Source: JAAOZP01 sp964616835
Lineage (GTDB): Archaea > Thermoproteota > EX4484-205 > JAAOZP01
Length of the DNA: 64,000 bases
Direction: 5' to 3'
Assembly: GCA_964616835.1 (NCBI GenBank)
Contig: CAZTSG010000001.1
Location: forward strand, 1 to 64,000
Both the position numbers and the translations under genes were made by a program. Shown piece by piece: positions 34,146 through 43,800 of this stretch (within the stretch, counting starts at the first letter, position 1; every line of letters starts with the position of its first letter). The notes beneath the pieces were generated by a model that was not told the origin of the DNA, ran no database searches, and saw nothing but the letters and a program-made list of their open reading frames with translations.

Positions 34146-35471
34146 CTACTTGGCTTCGAAAGGAACCTTCTCAGGAATCTCAGTCACGATGCCGGCGGCG
34201 ACCGTCATACCCATGTCTCTGATCGCAAACCTGCCGAGCTGCGGAAACTCAGAGTAAACCTCGATGGCAATCGGCCTCAGGGGCCTGAACTTGACGATAG
34301 CAGCGTCACCAGTCTTCAAGAAGTCAGGCTTCTCCTGAATAACCGCGCCAGTACGAGGGTCAATCTTCTTCAGAAGCTCCTCGAAGGTGCAGGCAACCTG
34401 CTCAGTATGCACGTGAAGCACAGGAGTATAGCCCGCAGCAATAGCAGTAGGATGCCTGATAACGATAATCCTGCCTACGAAAGCCTTCGCGACAGTCGGC
34501 GGGTTCTCAGGATACCCCATAACCATACCTCTCCTCAACTCCTGCTTGGAAACACCCTTGACAGCCATGCCGACATTGTCACCGGGCTCAGCCTTCTCAA
34601 GCTGCGTATGATGCATCTCAATAGTCTTCAGCTCAACAATCTTATCCAGAGGCCTAATGACAACCCTAGTGTTAGGCTTCAACACACCGGTCTCAACCCT
34701 GCCCGCGGGAACAGTGCCAACACCCGGAATAGTGAAAACCTGCTGAAGAGGAATCCTCAAAGGCTTGTCAACAGGCCTAGGCGGAGGCTGAAACGCGTCG
34801 AGAGCCTCAATCAAAGTAGGACCCTTATACCAAGGCATCTTATCACTAGGCTTAACAAGATTATCACCAGTCCAGCCGCTGATAGGAATAATCGGAATCG
34901 GGTTCTTCTCAAGGTTAAAGCCGATACGCCTCAGCAAATCCTCAATGTTCTTCTTAACCTCGTTAAACCTGTCCTCGCCCCAATTAACAGAAGGATCATC
35001 CATCTTGTTAACGCCAATAACAATCTGTCTAACACCCAAAGTGAAAAGCAGAAAAGCATGCTCAGTAGTCTGGCCCTCAGGACTCACACCAGCCTCGAAC
35101 TCACCCTTCTTCGCAGACACAATCAGCAAAGCACTATCAGCCTGACTAGCACCAGTAATCATATTCTTCACAAAATCACGGTGGCCAGGCGCATCAATGA
35201 TCGTATAGTAATATTTCTTTGTTTCAAACTTCACGTACGCAGCATCAATAGTAACACCACGCTCACGCTCCTCCTTCAACTTATCCAGCACCCACGCAAA
35301 CTTGAAAGTATCCCCGAGACCAGTCTTAGCAGACTCAGCCTCCAGCTCCCTCATCTTCCTCTCATCAACGTAACCAGTCAAGTAAAGCAAGTGACCAGTA
35401 GTAGTACTCTTGCCGTGGTCCACATGTCCGCAAACGACGAGATTTAGGTGTGGTTTGCTTGACGAACTCAT
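34146..35471 (-). CDS. tuf: Translation elongation factor aEF1A (EF-1 alpha)
   Basis: GTPase that brings aminoacyl-tRNA to the ribosome. G1 GHVDHGKST, G3 DAPGHRDF, G4 NKMD, and domain II/III blocks PGVGTVPAGRVETG and RFAIRDMGMTVAAG are intact; 441 residues. GGGAGG at 35481-35486 precedes ATG 35471, and a TATA-like CTTAAATAG is at 35514-35522, so unlike most genes here it has a leader. In many crenarchaea this gene follows S7 and S12; here a decayed 3-kb island and guaB separate them. Confidence 0.98.
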   Translation of the reverse strand: MSSSSKPHLNLVVCGHVDHGKSTTTGHLLYLTGYVDERKMRELEAESAKTGLGDTFKFAWVLDKLKEERERGVTIDAAYVKFETKKYYYTIIDAPGHRDFVKNMITGASQADSALLIVSAKKGEFEAGVSPEGQTTEHAFLLFTLGVRQIVIGVNKMDDPSVNWGEDRFNEVKKNIEDLLRRIGFNLEKNPIPIIPISGWTGDNLVKPSDKMPWYKGPTLIEALDAFQPPPRPVDKPLRIPLQQVFTIPGVGTVPAGRVETGVLKPNTRVVIRPLDKIVELKTIEMHHTQLEKAEPGDNVGMAVKGVSKQELRRGMVMGYPENPPTVAKAFVGRIIVIRHPTAIAAGYTPVLHVHTEQVACTFEELLKKIDPRTGAVIQEKPDFLKTGDAAIVKFRPLRPIAIEVYSEFPQLGRFAIRDMGMTVAAGIVTEIPEKVPFEAK

Positions 35472-35522
35472 TTTTCTTTCCTCCCTTGCTGTTTCATTAG
35501 CCTGATGGGGGGCTATTTAAGG

Positions 35523-35775
35523 TTTAAGGTTTCATTATGGCAGTGATTTTTTACTGAGTGCTTTTTTTAGTTGTTTTTCCTGAGGGTGGTTGGGCGATGT
35601 GTTTAGCGTTGCTTTCTTTTCAAGATTCTCTATAAGTAAAATTTGGACAGTGGGGCTCTTCAAGCAAGCCTTCAGGCTGGCTTTCTTTCATACTAACGTT
35701 TATGTAAATCGTAAATCCGACTAAGACTCGGAGGCAGTTATGCTTAAAAGAATATTCGCATCTTATTGTTAGTGG
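35523..35775. other. Intergenic region upstream of aEF1A
   Basis: About 250 bases with T-rich runs and no supportable gene. The aEF1A promoter is at its left edge; a TATA-like CTTAAAAG at 35744-35751 at its right edge would serve the small frame at 35776. Confidence 0.4.
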
Positions 35776-35889
35776 ATGGGCGTTAGGGAGCGCTTCATAA
35801 GCTCGATAGAGTACCTCCGCAAACTAGGGTTCTTCGAAGAATTGCTGGAAACGATTGAGGTTATGCAGGATGAGGATCTGAGTGGTTGA
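35776..35889 (+). CDS. Possible 37-residue protein
   Basis: Short frame MGVRERFISSIEYLRKLGFF followed by an acidic tail, ending LSG. Predicted helical and charged, reminiscent of small antitoxins but without a firm match. A TATA-like element about 28 bases upstream supports transcription. It lies next to vapBC in a region with several gene remnants, so it may itself be a leftover. Confidence 0.35.
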   Translation: MGVRERFISSIEYLRKLGFFEELLETIEVMQDEDLSG

Positions 35890-35965
35890 AAAAACAGGCT
35901 AGCATTTCTTTTCACCATAGTTCAAAAATGGCTGGGTTGCTAGTGTCGCAAAAGTTTATAAATTA

Positions 35966-35986
35966 TAATTCATAATTCATAATTAT
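35966..35986 (+). repeat. 7-bp direct repeats at the vapB start
   Basis: TAATTCA twice, then TAATTAT, running into the vapB ATG, just after a TATA-like TTTATAAAT. Because the gene is leaderless, repeats cover the transcription start and are placed to serve as an autoregulatory site. Confidence 0.5.
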
Positions 35987-36185
35987 GAGTACCATACCCG
36001 TGAGTAAGGAGACGAAGAAAAGATTGGAGAGCCTTAAGGGGGAGAAAGCATGGGATGAGTTTCTGAACGAGCTTGCGAACATAGCTCTAAGTGAAAACAG
36101 GCTTAAAAATAGGAAAAGAATGCAGAAACTTCTGGAAATTGGGTATGATGAAGTCAGGGTTAAAAAATGGGCGAGAGAATACTAG
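35985..36185 (+). CDS. vapB: VapB-type antitoxin
   Basis: 66 residues with an N-terminal ribbon-helix-helix-like segment (TIPVSKETKKRLESLKG) and a charged C-terminal tail that would wrap the toxin. Overlaps the PIN toxin gene by 19 bases, the normal arrangement. ATG 35985 lies 26-30 bases from a TATA-like element. Confidence 0.82.
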   Translation: MSTIPVSKETKKRLESLKGEKAWDEFLNELANIALSENRLKNRKRMQKLLEIGYDEVRVKKWAREY

Positions 36186-36529
36186 TGGATACAGATTGTC
36201 TAATCGATTACTATAGGGGGGAACTAGAGTTAAACCCGGAGGATTCACACCATGTTTCGGAAATAACTGTCTACGAGTTCATCAGGGGGACGAGGAATGT
36301 GAAGGAAGCTAAGAGGATACTGGAGAGATCTTTCAGCATTGTTTGGCTCGACAACGAGATTCTGGAGAAAGCCTCGGAAATATGGAGGAGACTCAAGGCC
36401 TCAGGCAGGCTTGTTGAAGACAGGAACCTAATAATAGGGAGCACGGCAGTAGTGAAGAGGCTCAAGCTGTTAACGAGAAACATTAAGCATTACGAGGGGC
36501 TGAAAACATACGGGTTAGTTTTTTATTGA
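36167..36529 (+). CDS. vapC: VapC-type PIN domain toxin
   Basis: Mg-dependent RNase toxin, 120 residues. Acidic site: Asp8 and Asp10 in LVDTDCLIDYY, Glu in EITVYEFIRG, Asp in VEDRNLIIGSTAV; C terminus LTRNIKHYEGL is typical, with Asn where an Asp is often found. Complete, overlaps vapB. It and its antitoxin are the only intact genes of the island between aEF1A and guaB. Confidence 0.88.
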   Translation: MGERILVDTDCLIDYYRGELELNPEDSHHVSEITVYEFIRGTRNVKEAKRILERSFSIVWLDNEILEKASEIWRRLKASGRLVEDRNLIIGSTAVVKRLKLLTRNIKHYEGLKTYGLVFY

Positions 36530-36697
36530 AAAATCTTCTTCGACTCTTTATGCATTTTTTCGTAGCAGTATATGGGTGTCTAACAGTTTTATCTTAAACC
36601 GCGGTGAAAACATAACTGTGGAAGCGGTTAAAAAACAGGATTGTTGCAGCAAGAAGTAGCGTAACAACAGCTTTTCTCCTTAATTCGCTCCACCGGT

Positions 36698-36814
36698 AAG
36701 GCGAATAAGGCGGTGGTTGAAATATTGGCAGACTATTTCAAAGTGAAGAAGAGCGCGGTCGGAATGGTTAAGGGTGAAGCATCAAGAGAGAAAGTCTTTC
36801 AGCGTGGAGAATGA
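36698..36814 (+). pseudogene. Remnant of a UPF0235 (DUF167) gene
   Basis: The 3' end of a UPF0235 protein is legible: ANKAVVEILADYF, then KSAVGMVKGEASREKV, ending with a stop at 36812-36814. Just upstream the expected APPV that leads into the conserved ANK appears in a different frame (near 36688-36699), so a frameshift separates them, and farther upstream only scraps remain. No start codon. A decayed gene. Confidence 0.65.
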
Positions 36815-36889
36815 TTGCTGAATAAGCCGGTTTTCCTGAGGCTTGTTAGGTTTTTGCTATGAAATCATAGACGAGTTGGCGTGCACCAC

Positions 36890-37276
36890 TTAGAGACAGA
36901 AAATGAGGTCAGGTACCTTGATGTCTCCTAAGAGGACGTGAGCAGCTTCCCTGCATCCTCCTTTACATTTTTCCAGCATCGAGTAGCCTTCGCACATTTT
37001 AGGAGTATAACGTAGATTTATGAATCCTCTTATGTATTCAGATTTCTCGTAGAGTTCTTGGGGGTCTGATTCCACGCAGTTTCTGACCACTGTTGGAGAA
37101 TGATTGCAGACTTTTAGTCCTCCTGAAGGATCTATGGCGCAATGAATGTTTTTACCGGCCATACATCCTTCTTTCAACATGAACATTGTATACTTAAATT
37201 TTTCGGCTACCGAACGCGAGTTCCAGTGATGTAAAAACCCCAAGATTACTCGCCTAGAGCGGTCTGAATGATACAC
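36890..37276 (-). pseudogene. C-terminal remnant of a radical SAM/SPASM protein
   Basis: 128 codons matching only the SPASM part of a radical SAM enzyme: CMAGKNIHCAIDPSGG, a central VCNHSP, and MCEGYSMLEKCKGGCREAA, ending IFC. The radical SAM domain with CxxxCxxC is missing upstream, and the second Cys of the expected CxxC (MCEGC) has become Tyr, breaking an iron-sulfur ligand. A GTG opens the frame but no promoter is evident. Probably a decaying fragment. Confidence 0.7.
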
Positions 37277-37342
37277 TCGGCGGGGTCGGGCTCCGATGGA
37301 AGATTAACGAATTTAAATGCTAATTGGCTTCTGGTTTTCAAG

Positions 37343-37378
37343 GTGTTTTAACTGGGTTAACCTGTTAACCAGAAACAC
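37343..37378. repeat. Imperfect long hairpin
   Basis: GTGTTT, CTGG and TTAA pair in order with TTAA, CCAG and AAACAC, with a 3-base and a 1-base bulge on the left arm and loop CCTG: 14 base pairs. It is about 110 bases past the guaB stop, before the SPASM remnant. Might be a terminator or the trace of a mobile element end. Confidence 0.5.
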
Positions 37379-37486
37379 TAAGGATTATGGTTTGCTTAAA
37401 GCAATACTAGCCAGTTTTCATCAAGTTATCTTAAGGATGATTATTGATTCAAGAATGAGGTTGCTTCGCTTAGTGTAGACTTAGAT

Positions 37487-38917
37487 TTATAAGAGCGTGC
37501 TCTGGCTTACGGTGCTTTTCTCCTTGTGTGAAATGATTTTCACAACCCTTCCCTTTTTTCTTAACTCTTCAACGCTGGAGGCTCCGGCGTAGCCCATTGC
37601 AGCCCTTATGCCTGAAGTGAACTCGCCTATAACTGATGATGCATCTCCGCGATACGGCACCCATATCTCGGTTCCCTCAGGTATTTCCTTCGCGAACGTT
37701 GCGTACCTGTCTAGAGCCATTCTCTTCTGCCTCGCGGACTGGCTGCCCATGCCCCTGTGTAGCTTGAAGTATTTGCCGTTTATTATGGTCATGGGGCTCG
37801 GGCTCTCTTTGCAGCCTGCTAAAACATACCCGAGCATGGCGCATGATGCTCCCAATGCTATTGCTAACGCGACGTCTCCCGGGTTCCTGACTCCGCCGTC
37901 TGCTATCACCGGTATTTTCAAACCTAGTTCTTCAAGAGCGTCTGCAGCCTGGGCTACTGCGAAGAGTGTGGGCGCTCCCGCCCTAGTGATCTCTGTCGTT
38001 ATGCATACTGAGCCGCTTCCTATCCCTACTCTGAGCCCTGCGACGTCTTCTATTTTAGAAACCGAGTCAAGCACCCCCTGCTTAGTCCCCAGGTTCCCGA
38101 TTACAATGTCTACGTCTACTTCTTTCACAAGCCTCCGCGTTGCTTCTATCACGTTCCTGTTGTGGAAGTGTGCGACATCTATCACTAGGGCGTCCGCGTG
38201 CTTCGCCAGCATCCTGGCTCTTTCGATGTCGAATGGGGATACTGCAGCGGCGACCCTAAGCCTGCCCTCAGAGTCTCTAGTGGCCTCCTTATACTCTCCT
38301 CTAAGCGCCACATCCTTGTAGGTTATTAGTCCGACGAGCCTCTTGTTATCGTCTACAACCGGCAGCTTCTCAACCCTGTGCTTCTTCATGAGCTCCACTG
38401 CTTCCTCGGGAGTGATGCTTGGGCTTGCTACTACGACGTCCTTAGTCATAGCTTCCTCAACCCTTATCGAGGGGTTTGCGAACCTCACGTCCCTCCCAGT
38501 TATTATCCCGATCAGTCTGTTGTCTTCAACAACTGGGAGACCCGATATCTTGTGTCTCCTCATTATTTCAGCAGCCTCTCCGACAGTAGCATCCTTGTTT
38601 ATCGTTATCACGTCTCTGATTATGAAAGACTCTGCTCTCTTCACTGCTTTAACCATCTCCAGCTCTTCCTCTGCGGAGCAGTTCCTGTGCACGACGCCTA
38701 TTCCACCGTGTCTCGCGAGCGCTATCGCCATTTCAGACTCGGTTACGGTATCCATCGGCGAAGATACTAAGGGGATGTTTATCGGGATGTTTTTCGAAAA
38801 ACTTGTTCTCAGATCTATATCCCTAGGCTCGATCTCGGAGAAGCCGGGTAGCAGGATAACGTCTTCAAAATTGAAGGCCGTCTCAGCCTTTTCAAATTTC
38901 TCCTGGAACGCCCCCAT
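37487..38917 (-). CDS. guaB: IMP dehydrogenase
   Basis: Oxidises IMP to XMP in guanine nucleotide synthesis. TIM barrel interrupted by two CBS domains (about 95-215: RDVITINKDATVGEA and TKDVVVASPSITPEEA). Catalytic loop GIGSGSVCITTEITRAG (Cys), and flap RGMGSQSARQKR. 477 residues from ATG 38917, which lies 26 bases from a TATA-like element ACTTATAA; TTG 38923 is also possible. Followed downstream by the decayed island. Confidence 0.95.
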   Translation of the reverse strand: MGAFQEKFEKAETAFNFEDVILLPGFSEIEPRDIDLRTSFSKNIPINIPLVSSPMDTVTESEMAIALARHGGIGVVHRNCSAEEELEMVKAVKRAESFIIRDVITINKDATVGEAAEIMRRHKISGLPVVEDNRLIGIITGRDVRFANPSIRVEEAMTKDVVVASPSITPEEAVELMKKHRVEKLPVVDDNKRLVGLITYKDVALRGEYKEATRDSEGRLRVAAAVSPFDIERARMLAKHADALVIDVAHFHNRNVIEATRRLVKEVDVDIVIGNLGTKQGVLDSVSKIEDVAGLRVGIGSGSVCITTEITRAGAPTLFAVAQAADALEELGLKIPVIADGGVRNPGDVALAIALGASCAMLGYVLAGCKESPSPMTIINGKYFKLHRGMGSQSARQKRMALDRYATFAKEIPEGTEIWVPYRGDASSVIGEFTSGIRAAMGYAGASSVEELRKKGRVVKIISHKEKSTVSQSTLL

Positions 38918-39000
38918 ATTCAATTATTCCAGGGCTCCGATTATAAGTCTTTCACCACGGGATGCCGGAGTCTTAGAATGCTGGAGGGTCGCCCTACGGC

Positions 39001-39579
39001 TTAACGCGAGGCCTCTGCGTGTCTCTCCAGCTCCTTCTTTCTGGAGACCGCGTAGCTGGAGTCCTCGTTATTGGCAGCGTTGATTATTTCTTCGGCAAGC
39101 GCCTCAGCTATCGTCTTCCTGTTTTTAAAGCTCTTCATCTTAGCCCCGTCCACGATGTTTCTTACTGCAAGGTCTATCCTCCTACCCGGCGAGATGTCTA
39201 CAGACTGATAGTAGACTATGCCGCCGTAGCTTACCCTGGTGGTGTCCTCCCTCGGGGCAGAGTTTACGAGTGCTTCTACGAGGGCCTCTACAGGGTTCCT
39301 GCCCGTTTGGAGGGCTATTATTTCGAAAGCATCCTTAACTATGTTTATCGCCTTAGCCTTCCTGCCTCCTGCTCTAGCTGTCTGGGCAACCCTGTTCGTT
39401 AAGCGTTCAACAATATTTACATTGTACTTCCAGAATTTCCTTTTCTCATGCCTCCCGCCCGAATGAGGGATCCTGACGGGTTTAAGGCTTATCACTTGGG
39501 CTAGCCCGGGGTCCCTCACCTCGATTCCTTCGAAGCTCCACTTGTCGAATAGTTTACACTCTATGCTCGGCTTAGCCAA
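39001..39579 (-). CDS. rps7: Small subunit ribosomal protein S7
   Basis: 192 residues. Typical archaeal S7 blocks: LFDKWSFEGIEVRDPGL, RVAQTARAGGRKAKA, GRNPVEALVEALVN, GGIVYYQSVDISPGRR and the C-terminal NNEDSSYAVSRKKELERHAE (in parts). Last gene of the rpoH-rpoB-rpoA-L30e-nusA-S12-S7 cluster, 37 bases after S12. Confidence 0.96.
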   Translation of the reverse strand: MAKPSIECKLFDKWSFEGIEVRDPGLAQVISLKPVRIPHSGGRHEKRKFWKYNVNIVERLTNRVAQTARAGGRKAKAINIVKDAFEIIALQTGRNPVEALVEALVNSAPREDTTRVSYGGIVYYQSVDISPGRRIDLAVRNIVDGAKMKSFKNRKTIAEALAEEIINAANNEDSSYAVSRKKELERHAEASR

Positions 39580-39616
39580 GCTGGGTGGTGCTGCGCTGCT
39601 AAGCTTATAAAAGTTT

Positions 39617-40045
39617 TTACCTCGTGGGCTTCTGCTTCTTACCCTTCAGAAGCGCATCCAGCGATACGCCGTTGACGCTTATAACCTTGTACCTTACCCC
39701 GGGGATGTCCCCCATAGACCTTCCAAGCGTGCCCCCTATGCCCGCGATAATTACCTCGTCCCTCTCGTTTATGAAGTTTAGAGCCCCGTCCTTGGGCACG
39801 AATGCGGTAACCTCCTTCCCGTTCTTTATCAACTGGACTCTGACGCATTTCCTCACAGCACTGTTGGGTTGCTTGCTAGCTATCCCGACCTTCTCCAAAA
39901 CTATGCCCCTCGCCATGGGGGCTCCTTCAAGCGGGTCGTAAAGCTCCTTGAGCCTCAGAACCCTCTTAGTATAGTATCTAGAGCTCCACCTGAACTTCTT
40001 GCGAACAAGTATCAGTTTCCTGGCTGCGAATTCTCCTCTACCCAA
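39617..40045 (-). CDS. rps12: Small subunit ribosomal protein S12
   Basis: 142 residues. Decoding-centre blocks KQPNSAVRKCVRVQLIKNGK (in parts) and the loop ALNFINERDEVIIAG, GRSMGDIPGVRYKV are intact. Archaeal extension at the N terminus (RKLILVRKKFRWSS). Follows nusA after 42 bases in the RNA polymerase cluster. Confidence 0.96.
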   Translation of the reverse strand: MGRGEFAARKLILVRKKFRWSSRYYTKRVLRLKELYDPLEGAPMARGIVLEKVGIASKQPNSAVRKCVRVQLIKNGKEVTAFVPKDGALNFINERDEVIIAGIGGTLGRSMGDIPGVRYKVISVNGVSLDALLKGKKQKPTR

Positions 40046-40087
40046 TCCTGGGGGATTGTTGGAGAAGCACCTTATTAAGCTTCTTGC

Positions 40088-40543
40088 CTAACGTATTTTA
40101 ACGTCGCTTACTCCAAAATGCCTTTTTGCGAACTCCCTTATTCCCTGTATTCTGAAGCCGTTCCTACCTATTGCCTTGCCCTTATCCATTTCGCTAACCG
40201 TTACGTAGACTACTCTCCCACCCTTGGCCCCGTTTTCAACCTGTACGTTGAGCACTCTCGCGGGATAGAGGGCTTGCCTGAGGAAGGTTTCAAGGTCTTC
40301 GTTAAAACCCATCACATGCACCTCCTTACCTATTCTTTTAGAGAAGTGTTGGAGTAGAATCTTGCAACTGTTTTTAATCCTTTCAAAATCCTCTGGTTTA
40401 AGCAGGAAGAAGACCGTCTTATCATTATTGGTTATCAAACAGTCGACTACTCTCGCCCCAGTAGCGTTCTCGAAGAAGCCGATGTAGCTCAGCTCCTGGT
40501 TTGACCAGCTTACTTTCACATCGCTCTTGCTCGACATGTTCAC
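40088..40543 (-). CDS. nusA: NusA-like transcription factor (archaeal, KH only)
   Basis: 151 residues with two KH domains and no S1 domain: FERIKNSCKILLQHFSKRIGK and VSEMDKGKAIGRNGFRIQGIREFAKRHFG (GKAIGRNG is the GxxG loop). Binds RNA with transcribing polymerase. Its start overlaps the L30e stop (ATGA), and it sits where nusA is found in archaeal rpo clusters. Confidence 0.93.
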   Translation of the reverse strand: MNMSSKSDVKVSWSNQELSYIGFFENATGARVVDCLITNNDKTVFFLLKPEDFERIKNSCKILLQHFSKRIGKEVHVMGFNEDLETFLRQALYPARVLNVQVENGAKGGRVVYVTVSEMDKGKAIGRNGFRIQGIREFAKRHFGVSDVKIR

Positions 40544-40851
40544 TTATGGTCCTCCAGTATGTTGGATTCCCCTTGGTCCACTATTCCTATAACAGCAACT
40601 GGGTATTTTAAGCTTAACGCCTTCCCTAACGCTACGCGAGAACCCTCATAGACTATTGACGGAGTCTTTGAGAGGTCCAGGGCGTTTTTAAGCATCCCGA
40701 GATACGGCTCCGGCAGCTTTGAGACGTATATTACTCCCTCCAGCTTACCCCGTAGCACAAGCCTATAGACCTCGTTGAAACCAGTTACGAAGCTACCTGT
40801 CTTAGCAAGGAGCTCAAGCCTGCTGCTTAGAGACGCTTTCTCCTCCGACAT
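40540..40851 (-). CDS. rpl30e: Large subunit ribosomal protein L30e
   Basis: 103 residues, L7Ae/L30e fold: TGSFVTGFNEVYRLVLRGKLEGVIYVS (parts), PYLGMLKNAL and YEGSRVALGKALSLKYPVAVIGI (parts). The RNA-binding loop is preserved. It overlaps the end of rpoA by 38 bases. Confidence 0.93.
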   Translation of the reverse strand: MSEEKASLSSRLELLAKTGSFVTGFNEVYRLVLRGKLEGVIYVSKLPEPYLGMLKNALDLSKTPSIVYEGSRVALGKALSLKYPVAVIGIVDQGESNILEDHK

Positions 40852-43800
40852 CTCCCGAATCCACCTTGCTCTTCGTAAAGCCCTCTATATCAACGTATAC
40901 CTTGACCATGCCTGTTCCAGCATATATCTCTGAGCCTGCAAGCACTCTCTCAGTCATGCCGAGAAGCTTATCCTCCATGCCTGCTACAGCCCCCTCCACT
41001 AGGACTTGGACGGCTCTTTCGAAAGCTGCCTTGGCGAGGACGCTCTGCTTGCTCCCGCTTACCCCGTGCCTGCCTATCTGTTTCACAGTCCCGTCTTGAG
41101 TCATAGCGCTCGCGACGAGCGATAGGTGCCTCCAGTCAACGTCCAAGCCCTGCTCGTTCAAAGTCTTCCACATTTCGTTTATTAAAGCAGCCCTAGCCGC
41201 CTCTATGCCAAGCACCTCGGCTATCTCATGGATATCGTTGGTAACTGTCCTCGTGTAGTCAACCTCCGGAATGTTGAAGACCTCTGCGAGGTTGCTTCCC
41301 TCCGTTATTATGCAGTACTCCTTGTTCTCCTCCTTTAACAAGACTCCCTTAACTCCGGTTATTCCGCTTACAGGCGTCTTCCTTATCTTTGATTCAAACT
41401 TCTCAGCATCGTTCTTAATGGGTATTTCGATGGTGCCGTCGCTCTTAACGTTGAACCTTACGTTGAGCGTCTTAAAGACCTTCTGCACATCTTCTTCTGA
41501 AAGACCTCTTTCAGCCAACCATTCTTTAACCGGATATATGACGAGATAGTCGTATGCCGTGGTTGATTTCAAACCTATTCTAGCCACGTCCTCTATCGTC
41601 GTGTAAACCATTTTCTTAGCGACTCTGAGCGCTCTACTATAGTCCTCGTTGTACGGTTTCTTCAAATAGACAGTCATCATCGGCGTCTTCGGCGTCTTCC
41701 TCGCGTCGAGCAGTTCGATAAGCCTCGGCAGCCCTAGGGTTACGTTCGCCTCCCTTACGCCGGCGTAGTGGAAGGTTCTCAGAGTCATCTGGGTACCGGG
41801 TTCCCCTATGGATTGCGCTGCAACAATCCCCACGCTTTCCCCAGCTTCTACAAGCGCCCGCTTATACTCTTCAACCACCCTCTCCACAACTTTCCTAGCG
41901 GCTGAAGCTGGGAGACGCTTAGAGATTATCGCGTGGAAAGTCTCCTTCTTAACGTTGAGCGGGAGTATCCTGCCGTGCTCCTCGATCATCTTCTTAACGG
42001 TCTGCCTGCTTGCTGGACTACCCTTCTTAGGTATGGACAGCAAGTATTCTTCAACTATTCTGAAAGCATCGACAGACTTCCCATGGTCGCTCTTAGATGG
42101 GTCTACACCATCCTCGCCGTATATTATGTCAACTATGTTCCCGTAGGAGTCTCTCACAGTCCCATCGTACTCTACTCTAAGAGATTCCAACGCGTGTATT
42201 AGTCTGCGCTGCAAGTATCCGCTCTGCTGGGTTCTAACTGCGGTGTCCACGAGGGATTCGCGCCCACTCATAGAGTGGTAGAAGAGCTCTATGGGTGAAA
42301 GCCCCATGTAATAATTAGCTTTTATGAATCCTCTCGCAAGGGGACCGAGGTCTCCTCTTCGGAAATGCGGCAGAGGCCTCTCAAAGTACCCTTTGAATAT
42401 TCTCTTACCCCTCAGAGCCTGCTGCCCCAGGCAGCCGGATATCTGTCCTACGTTAAGGTCTGAGCCCCTCGCACCAGTCTTAGTCATCACGACCATGCTG
42501 TTGTCCAGCCCTAGGGTTGACGAGACTAGGTTTCCAACTCTGCTCCTAACGTTTGAAAGAGCGTCCATTATGTAGGCCTCTAGGCTCTCCTCCTCGCTCA
42601 TCCCGGGGATCCTCTTTATCTTGCCCTTCTTCCACTCCTCAAGCAGCTTCTCAACCTCGGCATCAGCCTGGTCCACTTCTCTACTGACTCTTTCCTGAAC
42701 GTTCTTAGGCAGCTCCACATCCCTGTAGCTGAAGCTGAAGCCTCTTAGAAGAAGGAATTCTCTAACCATTTTCTCGAATGCTGAGATAAACCTGTGGCCT
42801 TCCTCGGCTCCGTACTTCTTTATTATCCTGTGTAGGATGGTGTCCGCCTTCTCAGCGCCTATGGAGGCCTTGTCGATAACCCCGGATATTATCTTCCCGT
42901 TCTTTATGACTATCTCCGCCTCCTCCTTGCTCGCAGCGTCTCCCACGCTAGTCTTATTCACGTAGTTAAAGTCCTTCCTCAGCAACAGGCTGACTGCCTG
43001 CCGGCCTGACCACAGGGGTTCCGGCGTCTTAACCTCCGGCTCAGGAAGCTCGCCCTCATAGCCCGCGGCATACACTATTCTCGCAAACTCCTCCTTAGTA
43101 AGATAAGTGTCTTTCCTAGTGAGGAGGTAGGCTCCTGTTATGAAGTCTCTTATCGCACCCATGATGGGTGCGCCATACCTCGGAGTAAGGTAGTGGTTCT
43201 TAACACCTAGGAGCATGCTCGTCTCTACGGAGGCCTCTAGGCTCTGCGGCACGTGCAGGTTCATTTCGTCGCCGTCGAAGTCCGCGTTGTAAGGCGGGCA
43301 GACGCTCGGGTTGAGTCTAAAAGTCTTCCCCGGAAGCACTTTCACCCTGTGCCCGAGCATTGAGAGACGGTGGAGCGAGGGCTGCCTGTTGAAAATCACG
43401 AAATCACCGTCCAGCAAGTGTCTTTCGACAACGAAACCTATGTCGAGTGCTTCAGCGAGGGTATCCCTGTTCTCAACAAACTGGAGCTTATGCTTAGCGC
43501 CGCCGGGCCTAATTATGTACTCTGAACCAGGGTGTGTGAAAGGCCCGTTTCTGACGAGCTGCATCAACCAGTCCCTATTCCAGTACGTGACTCTCTCAGG
43601 TACTGTGAGTATTTTAGCAACCTCCACCGGGACGCCGACTTCATCAATATCGAGATAGGGGTCGGGAGATATTACTGTCCTAGCGGAGAAGTCGACCCTC
43701 TTTCCTGAGAGGTTCTTCCTGAAACGGCCCTCCTTCCCCTTCAGCCTTTGCGCGAGCGTCCTAAGCGTCTTACGCGTCCTGTGCTGTGCCGGGAGTACCC

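Noticed and set aside
33957..35447. 496-codon open frame on the plus strand
   Set aside because: It is antisense to aEF1A; its composition (many Arg, Asn, Leu, Ser, His) is what the reverse strand of a strongly coding gene produces, and it has no motif.
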